From positions 1 through 32,128 of the forward strand of contig NZ_JAILFV010000002.1 of NCBI RefSeq assembly GCF_024697385.1: DNA of 32,128 nucleotides, written 5' to 3'. Under the pieces are notes generated by a model, which was given only the letters and a program-made list of their open reading frames with translations, did not search any database and had not been told where the DNA came from. Source of the stretch: Anaerovibrio sp. (GTDB lineage: Bacteria > Bacillota > Negativicutes > Selenomonadales > Selenomonadaceae). Position 1 is the stretch's first letter, and each line of letters starts with the position of its first letter. The translations under genes and the position numbers were made by a program. Positions 17,100 to 26,383 of this stretch are shown in pieces.

Positions 17100-18750
17100 A
17101 TTTGTTGACAGTAAGTTTTCCCTGAAGAGCCTGCTGAATAATGCTGAACATAGCTTTTACATCAACCGGCTTGGTGATATGTGCATTCATGCCACATTCA
17201 AAGGATTTTCTTATATCCTCCTCAAAGGCATTGGCCGTAAGTGCCAGGATTGGTATTGTCTTGCAGTCTGATTTGCCTGATGCACGAATCTTGGAGGTAG
17301 CAGTGAGCCCGTCCATGTAAGGCATCCGCACATCCATCAGTATCAGGTCATATGTGCCCGGAGCATTTGACATATACTGGCTTAAGGCGTCCCTGCCATT
17401 TTCTGCCACATCCACAACCATACCTTTTTTGGTTAAAAGCTGCTTATCGATTTCAAGATTAATGGCATTATCGTCCGCCAAAAGTACCCGCTTGTCAATA
17501 AACAATTCCTGCTGCAAATCATCTTCCTTAGGCTGTGCCACTACGGCAATATCCAAGTCCACCTCAACCCTGAAGGTACTTCCCTGTCCTTTGGTGCTTT
17601 CGAACTCGATTTCGCCACCCATCTTTTTTACAATATGGTTACATATTGCTAAGCCAAGACCTGCACCACCATATATGCTGGTACTGTCATCATATTCCTG
17701 TTCAAAGGCCTCAAATACCTTGGATTTAAAGTGATCATCAATGCCTACGCCCGTATCCTTGACCTCAAATTCCAGAGACTGTCTGCCAATCTCCTCACCT
17801 ATCAGCTTCACATTGAGTTCAACACTGCCAAATCTCTGGGTATATTTAACAGCATTTGACAGCAAATTGCGCAAAACCTGACTGAAGCGCTCTGCATCAA
17901 AGTTAAAGCTCTTTGCAATTCCTTCATCCACATTCAACTGGAAATTGATTTTTTTCGCATATGCATTGGCTCTTGCCTTCTCAGCCACCCCTTCAATAAA
18001 CGGGCGGAAAAGTACAACATTCTCAGCCAGCTTAATATCATCATTTTCAATATGAGCAATATCCAAAACATCATCTATCATATCCAGCATCATTCTGGAA
18101 GACACATCAATTTTGTCGAAGCAATACTCCACATAGTCCTTTTCCTGAGTACGGCCTTTTCCCAATTCTGTCATACCGACAATTGAATTAAGTGGGGTCC
18201 GCAGCTCGTGACTCATGTGGAACAAAAACTTTGATTTTGCCTGGCTGGCCTCCTCAGCATGATGAAGGGCCCCCCGGAGAGCTTCCTGCATCTGGCTCTC
18301 TTCCCGAACTATATTGGTAAAATCATGCTGGGTAACCACCAAAACATCCCTTTCGTCAAGATCAAGATAATGCATGGAAATTTTCTTATATTGTAAATGA
18401 GGCATATTGGGAAGATCTACCCGATAAACGCCGGTAAACTCACCAAATTTATCCACAGTGTCAATAATATTAGGCAACTGAAACATCTTGCCACAAACAA
18501 TACGGTCTTCTTCCACAAGATACTTCTGAATGACCTTATCTACCCCCTGATCATAATCCATGCTGAAGGATTTTTCATCAAGTTGAGGCTCCGCAAGCCA
18601 TCTTACAATATGAAGCATATGTGTATCAATATCAATATAACCAACAAAATCGATTACATCCTGGAGAGCACTTTCAATGATACTATGCTCCTTGTCAATA
18701 TTCAGTTCGCCGGACTTTACTTTTTTGTCATTTCTATTTTCCATATCCAT
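17098..18750 (-). CDS. Cytoplasmic hybrid histidine kinase with receiver domain
   Basis: No membrane helix or signal peptide is visible in the 550 residues, so it should sense a cytoplasmic signal. An N-terminal sensor region of about 150 residues looks PAS-like but has no clear motif. The HisKA site is FHMSHELRTPLN (His181), followed by an ATPase with an N box (NLLSNAVKYT, about 295), DTGVGI (332) and GGAGLGLAI (361). A receiver domain begins at RVLLADDN (421), with phospho-Asp473 in LILMDVRMP and a conserved Lys in HITKPVD. It lies 37 nt after aroF and may be cotranscribed; no output domain or partner regulator is nearby. The start follows AGGATAGG. Confidence 0.92.
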   Translation of the reverse strand: MDMENRNDKKVKSGELNIDKEHSIIESALQDVIDFVGYIDIDTHMLHIVRWLAEPQLDEKSFSMDYDQGVDKVIQKYLVEEDRIVCGKMFQLPNIIDTVDKFGEFTGVYRVDLPNMPHLQYKKISMHYLDLDERDVLVVTQHDFTNIVREESQMQEALRGALHHAEEASQAKSKFLFHMSHELRTPLNSIVGMTELGKGRTQEKDYVEYCFDKIDVSSRMMLDMIDDVLDIAHIENDDIKLAENVVLFRPFIEGVAEKARANAYAKKINFQLNVDEGIAKSFNFDAERFSQVLRNLLSNAVKYTQRFGSVELNVKLIGEEIGRQSLEFEVKDTGVGIDDHFKSKVFEAFEQEYDDSTSIYGGAGLGLAICNHIVKKMGGEIEFESTKGQGSTFRVEVDLDIAVVAQPKEDDLQQELFIDKRVLLADDNAINLEIDKQLLTKKGMVVDVAENGRDALSQYMSNAPGTYDLILMDVRMPYMDGLTATSKIRASGKSDCKTIPILALTANAFEEDIRKSFECGMNAHITKPVDVKAMFSIIQQALQGKLTVNK

Positions 18751-18760
18751 TAACCTATCC

Positions 18761-18796
18761 TATCCTAACTCAAAATCATATCCTAACTCAAAGCTC
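18761..18796. repeat. 18-bp tandem duplication at the aroF end
   Basis: TATCCTAACTCAAA occurs at 18761-18774 and again at 18779-18792, a period of 18 bp. The second copy covers the aroF stop codon (18788-18790); the first fills the aroF-kinase spacer. It looks like a recent slippage duplication. Confidence 0.65.
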
Positions 18797-19819
18797 ACGA
18801 ATGTATAGACCCGAATCCTGCATAAAGCCAGATAATGCTTTTATCCCCTTCATCACCTCCACATAATGTTCAGGAGTTAATGACTGCTGCCCATCAGACA
18901 GGGCCACAGCCGGATCCGGATGAACTTCCATCATAATCCCATCTGCTCCTGCAGCCACAGCAGCATAAGCCATAGGCTTTACCATACGCCACTTACCTGT
19001 CCCATGGCTGGGATCCACCACTATTGGTAAATGGGATAAATGCTTTATTGCAGCGACTGCGCTTAAATCCAACGTGTTTCTGGTATAGGATTCATAACTG
19101 CGTATGCCCCGCTCACAAAGTATTACCTTATTATTGCCCTCGTTAACTATATATTCAGCAGCACTCAGCCACTCCTCAATTGTAGCCGACATACCTCTCT
19201 TGAGTAAAACCGGCTTGTTCTGCCGGCCCAGCTCCTTTAATAGCCGGAAATGCTGCATATTTCTCGCTCCCACCTGGAGCACATCTACATACTCAGCTAC
19301 CTTCTTCACATTTTCCACTTCGGTAACCTCGGATATAATCTTCAAACCTGTTCGTTCTCTTGCATCAGCCAGATACTTCAGCCCAAGCTCCTCCAGGCCC
19401 TGAAATGAGTACGGGGATGTTCTGGGCTTATATGCCCCTCCCCTGAGGAATTGTGCTCCACCGGCTTTTATTATTTCAGCGCTGGCCATAATCTGTTCCT
19501 TGGATTCCACTGCACAGGGCCCAGCCATAACCACCACATTTCCATTTCCAATCTTGATGCCATCAACATCTATTACAGTAGATTCAGGATGAAATTCCCT
19601 GCTGACCAAGGTGTAATTCTTGGATATGTTGACTGTCTTTTCAACCCCTTTCAGGGATTCAACATCCAGACAGCACATTTTTTCCTTGTCACCAATAACA
19701 CCAATTATTTTTTGTGCAGCTCCCTGCATCACCTTGGCAGAAAGGCCATTGGCTTCTACTGCTTCCATGACTCTTTGTATACTGTTTTCATCTGCATCTG
19801 AACGCATGATTATAACCAT
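18788..19819 (-). CDS. aroF: 3-deoxy-7-phosphoheptulonate synthase (DAHP synthase, type I-beta)
   Basis: The enzyme joins PEP and erythrose 4-phosphate, the first step of the shikimate pathway. An N-terminal ferredoxin-like regulatory domain (about 1-70, [15 protein letters not shown]...) is typical of the Bacillus/Thermotoga type. The barrel shows MAGPCAVES (metal Cys), [49 protein letters not shown] and IMMEVHPDP. The length of 343 residues is normal. It lies downstream of pheA, with structured element B between them. The start follows GAGGG. Feedback control through the N-terminal domain is known for this type but not readable here. Confidence 0.96.
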   Translation of the reverse strand: MVIIMRSDADENSIQRVMEAVEANGLSAKVMQGAAQKIIGVIGDKEKMCCLDVESLKGVEKTVNISKNYTLVSREFHPESTVIDVDGIKIGNGNVVVMAGPCAVESKEQIMASAEIIKAGGAQFLRGGAYKPRTSPYSFQGLEELGLKYLADARERTGLKIISEVTEVENVKKVAEYVDVLQVGARNMQHFRLLKELGRQNKPVLLKRGMSATIEEWLSAAEYIVNEGNNKVILCERGIRSYESYTRNTLDLSAVAAIKHLSHLPIVVDPSHGTGKWRMVKPMAYAAVAAGADGIMMEVHPDPAVALSDGQQSLTPEHYVEVMKGIKALSGFMQDSGLYIREL

Positions 19820-19885
19820 AAAACCCTCACATCAGCTAACAAAAGAAATCGGCTGATTAATTATCTTCTTTAGCACTTAAACGAT

Positions 19886-20062
19886 TATAACGCCATTGTC
19901 CAAATTTTTCTTTTAAAAAAGAAAACTCTTCCAATTAGCGTTTCCCCTAAAGAGACTAACTGCGTGTCTCAACGAGGTGGGAAATATGTTCACCACCTGT
20001 TAAAGCTTGTCCCCTCCACCTATAGAGGAAGGGGACATCTTACACCGAGTTATTACTTGTTA
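19886..20062. repeat. Structured intergenic element, copy B
   Basis: It fills most of the pheA-aroF spacer and overlaps the last codons of pheA. It begins TATAACGCCATTGTCC. Its hairpins in plus order are TTTTCTT/AAGAAAA (19907-19924), TTAG/CTAA (19935-19959), AGGTGG/CCACCT (19975-19998), and TGTCCCCT/AGGGGACA (20008-20037) with CCT/AGG inside. It aligns along its length with copy A (shared blocks AGCGTT, AAAG-GACT-ACT, CACC-CCTGTTA, AGGGGACA, GTTAT). Confidence 0.65.
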
Positions 20063-20901
20063 TCCGAAAAAACTACCGGAAAACGCCCTGGATTTCTGAG
20101 CCATATACTTTTTCGACGAATAGCCTGTATGGCTGCATCCAAATTAACCGTCCTGGCAGGAACATCCACATCAAAAAAGAAAATGTATTCCCCCAGTCCG
20201 GTACGGGCAGGTCTGGATTCGATACGGGTCATATTAACATCCCGTGTTGCCATTTCCAGCAATACCTCACACAACCGGCCTGCATCCTTGCCATCAATCT
20301 GACATATAATGAGGGATTTTGTCCTAGGCCAGTCAGTCGTAAGATCATTACGGGACAACTGATAAAATCTGGTGGAATTATTGGCATGATCCTCTATGTT
20401 CTCAGCCAATACTGTTAAGCCATTCATTTGCCCCGCCCGCTTGGTACATATTGCAGCCCAGCCACTTTTGTCCGGGCTTTCAGCGACCTGCTGGGCAGCA
20501 GCTGCTGAGCTTGCTACCGCATCCAACTCGGCATCAGGATAATTATTCATCAAAAAATCCCGACATTGAGCCAAGGGTTGGGCATGGGATAAAATTTTGG
20601 TAACACCGGCAGAGGTATCCTTCACCATCAGGTGATTATGAACCCCCCATATCAATTCACATACCACCTTAAGCTTATCACTATTTGCCAATATATCCAA
20701 GGTTATATTAATCGAACCTTCTATGGAATTTTCTACAGGAACCAGGCAGGTATCTACCTTGCCAAGCTCTACAGCACGAATAGCGGAATATATATTAGGA
20801 AAGGGTACCAGTTGGCATTGCTCCGGCAGCTGATCATTTAAATAAATTGCCGCTGCCTCACTATGAGTACCTGCAGGCCCTAAAAATCCTAATGTTTTCA
20901 C
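20053..20901 (-). CDS. pheA: Prephenate dehydratase
   Basis: PheA converts prephenate to phenylpyruvate, the phenylalanine branch. The 282-residue monofunctional enzyme has LGFLGPAGTHSEAAA at the start, the catalytic NSTRFYQLSR motif, and a C-terminal ACT domain (about 195-270) with the phenylalanine-binding RIESRPARTGLGEY. The start is GTG at 20899-20901 after AGGTGA. It precedes aroF on the same strand, so the pair supplies aromatic amino acid synthesis and is probably feedback-controlled by phenylalanine. Copy B of the structured repeat begins within its last codons. Confidence 0.95.
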   Translation of the reverse strand: MKTLGFLGPAGTHSEAAAIYLNDQLPEQCQLVPFPNIYSAIRAVELGKVDTCLVPVENSIEGSINITLDILANSDKLKVVCELIWGVHNHLMVKDTSAGVTKILSHAQPLAQCRDFLMNNYPDAELDAVASSAAAAQQVAESPDKSGWAAICTKRAGQMNGLTVLAENIEDHANNSTRFYQLSRNDLTTDWPRTKSLIICQIDGKDAGRLCEVLLEMATRDVNMTRIESRPARTGLGEYIFFFDVDVPARTVNLDAAIQAIRRKSIWLRNPGRFPVVFSDNK

Positions 20902-20933
20902 TTACAAATCACCTATCTATACAAATATATTCT

Positions 20934-20991
20934 TTATCCTGTTGGATAACAATCAGCTGCGTCAAAGGTTGTTACCGGAGCATAAGCACCG
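20934..20991 (-). promoter_or_regulatory. Two hairpins in the pheA leader
   Basis: TTATCC-TGTT-GGATAA (20934-20949) is a perfect 6-bp hairpin, and CGG-A-GC-ATAA-GC-A-CCG (20976-20991) a second one. They lie 30-90 nt before the pheA start. They could belong to an attenuator, but there is no T-tract terminator and no recognisable T-box. The rest of the 398-bp pheA-korD spacer is A/T-rich and holds the kor promoters. Confidence 0.35.
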
Positions 20992-21106
20992 TACTACCTG
21001 TAAACTATCGGACTATATATATATTCATCTATACTTATTGTCCCACTCAATTATATAATAATTATTCTCTATCATCAATTAAGTTACAAAGTAAATGCTT
21101 CATTGA

Positions 21107-21135
21107 TTGACTTTTTATAAATAAATTGTTATATT
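21107..21135 (+). promoter_or_regulatory. Upstream kor promoter
   Basis: -35 TTGACT (21107-21112) and -10 TATATT (21130-21135) are 17 bp apart, in very A/T-rich DNA. The leader from this start would be about 160 nt. Confidence 0.5.
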
Positions 21136-21216
21136 AACTATATTGTTTTAATCATATAAAATATTATGCCAAATTAAAAATTATACATAATACATTTAGT
21201 CTACATGTTATATATT

Positions 21217-21225
21217 TGGTATAAT
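21217..21225 (+). promoter_or_regulatory. Proximal kor promoter (extended -10)
   Basis: TGGTATAAT is an extended -10 box with a perfect TATAAT. Transcription would start near 21232, 68 nt before korD. The -35 region is weak. Confidence 0.5.
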
Positions 21226-21299
21226 TTTATGTGACGATATGCGGCATGATTATTTCAAATTTTGCCGGCCATTTTCATAGACAATGGGAGAGTGATAAA

Positions 21300-21500
21300 A
21301 TGAATTCCGAGATTACCATCAAGCTGCCTAGGTGTAAAGGCTGTGGAATTTGCGTTGCTTTTTGCCCCAAAAAGGTCCTTGCTGTAGATGAGCTGGGCAA
21401 GGTAATGGTTGTTGAGGCAAATTCCTGCATTGGCTGTGGTCAGTGCGAATTAAGATGTCCTGATTATGCAATTTTTGTAGATAAGAAGGTGGAAGCATGA
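21300..21500 (+). CDS. korD: 2-oxoglutarate:ferredoxin oxidoreductase, delta (ferredoxin) subunit
   Basis: This 66-residue iron-sulfur subunit passes electrons from the thiamine enzyme to ferredoxin. Two [4Fe-4S] motifs are visible: CKGCGICVAFCP and CIGCGQCELRCP. I start at the ATG at 21300, which follows GGGAGAG; the open frame extends 23 codons upstream without homology. It is the first gene of a tightly packed operon, and its stop overlaps the start of korA by 4 nt (ATGA). Confidence 0.93.
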   Translation: MNSEITIKLPRCKGCGICVAFCPKKVLAVDELGKVMVVEANSCIGCGQCELRCPDYAIFVDKKVEA

Positions 21501-22645
21501 ATAAAGCTAGGTTGATGCAGGGAAATGAAGCATGTGTAGAAGGTGCATTGGCAGCAGGTGTTCGTTTTTTTGGCGGATATCCAATTACGCCTTCCACAGA
21601 AATAGCCGAAGGCATGGCAAAACTCTTGCCAGGTGTTGGCGGTAAATTCATCCAGATGGAGGATGAAATTGCCAGCATGGGTGTTGTATTAGGTGCATCC
21701 CTGGCCGGGAAAAAGGCACTCACTGCCTCATCCGGCCCTGGTATTTCACTCAAACAGGAATTAATTGGCTATGCAGCAGCCGCCGAAATACCTGTTGTCG
21801 TAGTCAATGTACAGCGTGTAGGTCCGTCTACCGGCCAGCCTACTGCCCCATCCCAGGGTGATGTGATGCAGGCACGGTGGGGAACTCATGGTGATCATCC
21901 AATGATTGCCTTGTCCCCATGGAGCGTACGGGAAGCCTTTGATACTGCTGTTATGGCAGTAAACTATTCCGAACGGTTCCGTACCCCGGTAATACTTCTG
22001 ATGGATGAAATTGTCGGCCATCTTAGGGAAAAAGTAGAACTTCCTGATGAAGCATCCCTGGATATATACCCACGCCGAAAACCTAACTGCACACGAAAAG
22101 ATGGTTATCAGCCATTTACACCGGCAAATGACCTGGTACCAAATGTAGCCAATTTTGGTGAAGGCTATCACATTCATGTAACAGGGCTTATTCATGATGA
22201 TACCGGATTTCCAGTAGGCAGTCCTAAAATTACCCGTGAGGTTACCGAGCGGTTGCACAAAAAAATAGAAATTGCACGGGACGAAATCACTCATGTTGAA
22301 GAGTATTTCATGGATGATGCAGAATATGCCGTAATAGCCTTTGGTGGTACTGCCCGTACAGCCTATGAGGCAGTTGCCAATGCCCGCAAAAATGGTATAA
22401 AAGTCGGTATGCTCCGCTTAATTACCATATGGCCATTTGCCGATGCAGCCATCAATAAAATTGCAGATAAAGTAAAGGGCATTTTAGTTACTGAACTGAA
22501 TTATGGTCAGCTTATTGGTGAAGTGGAACGCGTTGTAGCAGGACGCTGCCCTGTGGAGCTTTGTGCTAAATATGATATGACTATATTCGAGCCATCAGAA
22601 ATAGAATCCGCTATAAATGAGCTTGTTACAGGAGGTAAGGCATAA
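21497..22645 (+). CDS. korA: 2-oxoglutarate:ferredoxin oxidoreductase, alpha subunit
   Basis: KorA carries the 2-oxoacid and part of the CoA site of this anaerobic complex, which makes or cleaves 2-oxoglutarate with ferredoxin and CoA. The 382-residue protein shows GYPITPSTEIAEGMA, QMEDEIASMGVVLGAS, TASSGPGISLKQE and RVGPSTGQPTAPSQGD, typical of the 2-oxoglutarate/2-oxoisovalerate class rather than pyruvate synthase. It overlaps korD by 4 nt and korB by 1 nt. Branched-chain 2-oxoacid specificity (VOR) is the main alternative. Confidence 0.93.
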   Translation: MNKARLMQGNEACVEGALAAGVRFFGGYPITPSTEIAEGMAKLLPGVGGKFIQMEDEIASMGVVLGASLAGKKALTASSGPGISLKQELIGYAAAAEIPVVVVNVQRVGPSTGQPTAPSQGDVMQARWGTHGDHPMIALSPWSVREAFDTAVMAVNYSERFRTPVILLMDEIVGHLREKVELPDEASLDIYPRRKPNCTRKDGYQPFTPANDLVPNVANFGEGYHIHVTGLIHDDTGFPVGSPKITREVTERLHKKIEIARDEITHVEEYFMDDAEYAVIAFGGTARTAYEAVANARKNGIKVGMLRLITIWPFADAAINKIADKVKGILVTELNYGQLIGEVERVVAGRCPVELCAKYDMTIFEPSEIESAINELVTGGKA

Positions 22646-23469
22646 TGGAAAGATCTTTTGAAAAATATTTTCGCCAGAATCGCCTGCCACACCTCTGGTG
22701 TCCAGGCTGTGGCAACGGTATTGTAATGAAAGCTATTGTTCAGGCCATTGAAAAAAAGGGCCTTGATCAGGATAAAACCATTATCGTATCCGGAATCGGA
22801 TGCTCCTCCAGAGCATCCGGATATATGGATTTTGATACCCTGCATACGGCCCATGGTCGTGCAATTCCATTCGCTACAGGAATAAAACTGGCCAACCCGG
22901 AACTCAATGTCATTGTTATCACAGGAGACGGCGATTGCACTGCCATCGGGGGCAATCACTTTATTCATGGTTGCCGCCGCAATGTAGATTTGACTGTTAT
23001 ACTTTTCAATAACAGCATTTATGGAATGACAGGCGGTCAGGCCTCCCCTATGACACCAACGCACAAAAAAGCCACCACAGCACCTTATGGTGCCATTGAC
23101 AGGAACTTTGATGCCTGCCGTCTGGCCGAAGCTGCTGGTGCTACTTATGTATCACGCTCTACTGCTTATCATGTCCAGCACCTGACAGACATGATTGCTG
23201 GTGGTATCGACAACAAGGGCTTCTCATTCATTGAGGCCATTTGTCAGTGTCCGACCTCCTATGGCCGTAAAAATAAAATGGCTGATCCTGCAAAAATGAT
23301 GATGTGGATGCGGGATAATGCCGTTATGAAAGCTGCCTGGGACAAGCTGCCTGCTGAAAAGAAAACCGAAGAAAAATTCCCTATTGGGGTATTCTACAAT
23401 GAAAGCGAAACGGATTATGCCTCTGCATATGATGAGGTTATCCAATTGGCAGGAGGTGCTGACAAATGA
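22645..23469 (+). CDS. korB: 2-oxoglutarate:ferredoxin oxidoreductase, beta (TPP) subunit
   Basis: The beta subunit binds thiamine diphosphate. LWCPGCGNGI is the family N-terminal motif, and the TPP/Mg motif runs from GDGDCTAIGGNHF to LFNNSIYGMTGGQ. QASPMTPTHK follows, usual for KorB. The length of 274 residues is normal. AGGAGG precedes the ATG, which overlaps the korA stop (TAATG); the end overlaps korC by 4 nt. Confidence 0.94.
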   Translation: MERSFEKYFRQNRLPHLWCPGCGNGIVMKAIVQAIEKKGLDQDKTIIVSGIGCSSRASGYMDFDTLHTAHGRAIPFATGIKLANPELNVIVITGDGDCTAIGGNHFIHGCRRNVDLTVILFNNSIYGMTGGQASPMTPTHKKATTAPYGAIDRNFDACRLAEAAGATYVSRSTAYHVQHLTDMIAGGIDNKGFSFIEAICQCPTSYGRKNKMADPAKMMMWMRDNAVMKAAWDKLPAEKKTEEKFPIGVFYNESETDYASAYDEVIQLAGGADK

Positions 23470-23999
23470 GAAAACAGCTTAGATTGTCCGGCTCCGGCGG
23501 ACAGGGGGTAATCACTGCTGCTATTATTTTTGCGGAAGCAGCAGTTGCGGAAGGTATGGAGGCTGTACAGTCACAATCCTACGGGCCGGAAGCGCGGGGT
23601 GGCGCTTCTAAATCCGAGGTCATCATTGATGATCAGCCGATATATCATCCTCATGTGGAGACACCTGATGTCGTGTTAGCAATGACTCAAAAGGCTGCTG
23701 ACAAATATTACACAGATCTGAATTCTGATGGCATATTGATTCTTGACACGGATTTGGTTCCTGAACCACCAAAATTCCCAAATATTATCAAAATTCCAAT
23801 TACAAAACTAGCAGTAGAAGATATTGGAAAAGCTCTTTTTGCCAATATAGTTGCCTTGGGAGCACTGGTCAAGGTAACAGACATTGTAAGTTTGGATGCC
23901 ATCAAAAAAGCTGTAGCCAATCGCGTACCACCACATACTGTTGAACAAAATATGAAGGCATTACAGGTTGGTTGGGACGCTGTTTCCAAGAGCATGTAA
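23466..23999 (+). CDS. korC: 2-oxoglutarate:ferredoxin oxidoreductase, gamma subunit
   Basis: The gamma subunit completes the complex and helps bind CoA. The family motif LSGSGGQGVITAA is at the start, with QSYGPEARGGASKSEVI after it. The 177-residue length fits the free-standing gamma subunit. It is the last gene of korDABC and is followed by a strong terminator. Together the four genes give ferredoxin-linked 2-oxoacid metabolism in an anaerobe. Confidence 0.93.
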   Translation: MRKQLRLSGSGGQGVITAAIIFAEAAVAEGMEAVQSQSYGPEARGGASKSEVIIDDQPIYHPHVETPDVVLAMTQKAADKYYTDLNSDGILILDTDLVPEPPKFPNIIKIPITKLAVEDIGKALFANIVALGALVKVTDIVSLDAIKKAVANRVPPHTVEQNMKALQVGWDAVSKSM

Positions 24000-24021
24000 A
24001 TTATCAAATATCACCTAAAAA

Positions 24022-24049
24022 AGAGGGGGGAGCTTATGCTCTCCCCTTT
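24022..24049 (+). terminator. kor operon terminator
   Basis: A 12-bp stem (24022-24033 with 24038-24049, two G-U pairs) with loop TTAT and a TTTATC tail lies 22 bp after the korC stop. Confidence 0.8.
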
Positions 24050-24080
24050 ATCATTAGCCAAAAATATCCATAACGTAAAA

Positions 24081-24123
24081 ATAAAAGCTCTCCCCCTGGA
24101 GCAAAATCCCCCAGGAAGAGAGC
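24081..24123 (-). terminator. Terminator of the chemoreceptor gene
   Basis: GCTCTC (24087-24092) pairs with GAGAGC (24118-24123), with CCTGG/CCAGG inside. On the minus strand TTTTATTTTTA follows. An ATAACGCC motif sits directly beside it at 24126. Confidence 0.8.
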
Positions 24124-24170
24124 CTATAACGCCACCGTATTTAATGGAAGGCTAACTGTATCACTGGATA

Positions 24171-26228
24171 TTACAATTTGAACTGTGAAATGAGCTTCTG
24201 CAAATCCTGTGCCAATTCGGCCAGATTCTGTGAAGCTGCAGTAACATCAACCTGGGAGCTTTGCTGTCCCTTGATGGAATCAGAGATAATCTCAGTCTCA
24301 TGATTGTTTTTGGCAGCAATATCCTTCAAATCTTCAGAGGACCTGAGCACATCATCATTTCCTTGTGAAATTTCCCGCATATGCCTGGAAACGCCGACCA
24401 TACCATCGGAAACCTTCTGAATGTGATTTACCAAATCTTCGAACAGGTGGCTGGTCTTATCTATAGCCTCAGTTCCCTTGGCAACCTCTTCACTGCTGCT
24501 GGTCATGCCTGCTACGGCCTTATCGGTAAATACACCTGAGGTATTGATTAACTGAGCTACATTCTCAGCCGCCTCCTGGGACTGCTCTGCCAATTTACGG
24601 ACCTCTTCAGCAACTACCGCAAATCCTCTGCCCTGTTCACCTGCACGGGCAGCCTCTATAGCTGCGTTCAATGCCAACAGATTCGTCTGTCCGGCAATAC
24701 CGGAAATTGTATCTACAATCTGCCTGATTTCCTGTGAATGTTCACCCAGCTTAACAATTGCTTCCTGGGCCTCGGAAATACGCTGTCTGATAATGTGCAT
24801 CTGCTGAGTAGCCTGATCCATAGATGCTTTATTATCCTGCATGGCTTTTATACTCTGATCCGTAGCCTGTTGTGTACCTTCAACTACCAGATTAACATCA
24901 TTAATGGATTCACCAATGTGATTAATCTTATCTACTGATGACAAAACAGCATCTTCCTGCATCTTGGAGCCATCGGACACCTCATTCACAGAAGATACTA
25001 TACTATCAAGGCTCTTAGCCGATTGATCAGAGGTAGCAAACAACTCTTCACTGGCAGCAGAAACCTGCTGTGCCATATTATCAACTTCGACTATAATCCC
25101 CCGGATTGACTTGGCCATATCTGCCAGACTGTTGGACAGCTTGCCCATCTCATCCTCATGGTCAATAGAAAGATCGACATTCAGATTGCCCTGTGCCATT
25201 TCATGGGCAGCAGCCATTAATTTACGAATTGGTGCATCAATACGCTTGTTGAAAATTACCAGCATAGTTACACACAACAGAATGATTACTATTACGGAAA
25301 TTATAACGCTTATCAGCATAGCCCGGGTAATTGCGCCACTATAATCAGATTTAGGTGCAACTGCTACCAGTCTCATGCCGGTATTGCCAATTGGTGCAAC
25401 AGAAATATATGAATCTTCGCCAAAAGCCGTACTTTCACAATCCCTGACTGCACTTTCCGGAGTTACCTCCATAATCTGCCTACCGATAGTTGCCATATCA
25501 GGATTAGAACTTTCCTGAATCTTATCCTTCATGTTAAGATCAGCATCCTTATATGCAACCATAAGACCTGACTGAGTAACTATAAATGCAAATCCATTAT
25601 CGCCAATCTTTATGTCCCTTACATAATCCTCCAGCTCTTTTAAGCCAATATCTACAGTGATAACACCTACAGTGGCACCACCATGCTTAATTGGGAATGA
25701 GCTGGTCATCATTGAAGTATCTGTTACAGGGTCATATGCCGGTTCATCCCAGAAAACCTTATCAGCACCCTTGATACTTGCTACATACCACGCAAACTGC
25801 GGATAATTATATGCTTCATTACTGTAATCCATAGTCAGGTCAAGAGAACCATTATCCCCCTTGAAAATATATGGACCAAACCATTTTTCGCCACCTGGAT
25901 ACGCATTAGGTGCAAACCAAAGTCCACTACCAAAAATAATCGGATCCGAAGCCACAAAATTTCTCATATAAGAATATGTAAGCTCGATATCATAATTTGC
26001 CATTGATGACAGCAGCCGTCCCAAGGACTCCGTCTTGCCGGCAACATTTGTCATGCGTTTGTCAACAACATCAGCATCAAATGCAGCTCTCTCCTGCAAG
26101 GTGCTTTTGACTCCGGACTCCATACTACTGGATACATTACTGGTGTTAACCACAGTCAAAATCCCCAGCAATATGACTGTTACCGCAACTATGCTGACTA
26201 CAAACATAGTTTTTAAACTTTTATTCAT
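24171..26228 (-). CDS. Methyl-accepting chemotaxis protein with dCache sensor domain
   Basis: This inner-membrane chemoreceptor signals to CheA/CheW. Helix 1 is about residues 8-28. A periplasmic double-Cache domain spans about 35-300, with [34 protein letters not shown] and GVITVDIGL. Helix 2 is about 304-328, then HAMP (about 330-385) and a long coiled-coil signalling domain with the hairpin tip [20 protein letters not shown]. The length of 685 residues is normal. The layout suggests a small ligand such as an amino or organic acid, but the ligand is not readable. It is monocistronic; the start follows AAGGAGGG. Confidence 0.95.
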   Translation of the reverse strand: MNKSLKTMFVVSIVAVTVILLGILTVVNTSNVSSSMESGVKSTLQERAAFDADVVDKRMTNVAGKTESLGRLLSSMANYDIELTYSYMRNFVASDPIIFGSGLWFAPNAYPGGEKWFGPYIFKGDNGSLDLTMDYSNEAYNYPQFAWYVASIKGADKVFWDEPAYDPVTDTSMMTSSFPIKHGGATVGVITVDIGLKELEDYVRDIKIGDNGFAFIVTQSGLMVAYKDADLNMKDKIQESSNPDMATIGRQIMEVTPESAVRDCESTAFGEDSYISVAPIGNTGMRLVAVAPKSDYSGAITRAMLISVIISVIVIILLCVTMLVIFNKRIDAPIRKLMAAAHEMAQGNLNVDLSIDHEDEMGKLSNSLADMAKSIRGIIVEVDNMAQQVSAASEELFATSDQSAKSLDSIVSSVNEVSDGSKMQEDAVLSSVDKINHIGESINDVNLVVEGTQQATDQSIKAMQDNKASMDQATQQMHIIRQRISEAQEAIVKLGEHSQEIRQIVDTISGIAGQTNLLALNAAIEAARAGEQGRGFAVVAEEVRKLAEQSQEAAENVAQLINTSGVFTDKAVAGMTSSSEEVAKGTEAIDKTSHLFEDLVNHIQKVSDGMVGVSRHMREISQGNDDVLRSSEDLKDIAAKNNHETEIISDSIKGQQSSQVDVTAASQNLAELAQDLQKLISQFKL

Positions 26229-26383
26229 GTATAGCCCTCCTTAACTAATAACACTTAAAATTAAGTCTACATAGTTAAAATTTTTTATTATATGTTATAA
26301 ATTATAACATATACACTAAAAATAATCTGCTATATTTTTTTACCAACAAATCATTAAAAGAGTATATATTAACTTACAAAAGC

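Noticed and set aside
19964-20302. 112-codon plus-strand frame over element B and pheA
   Set aside because: It is antisense to pheA with no ribosome site; it merely crosses the repeat.
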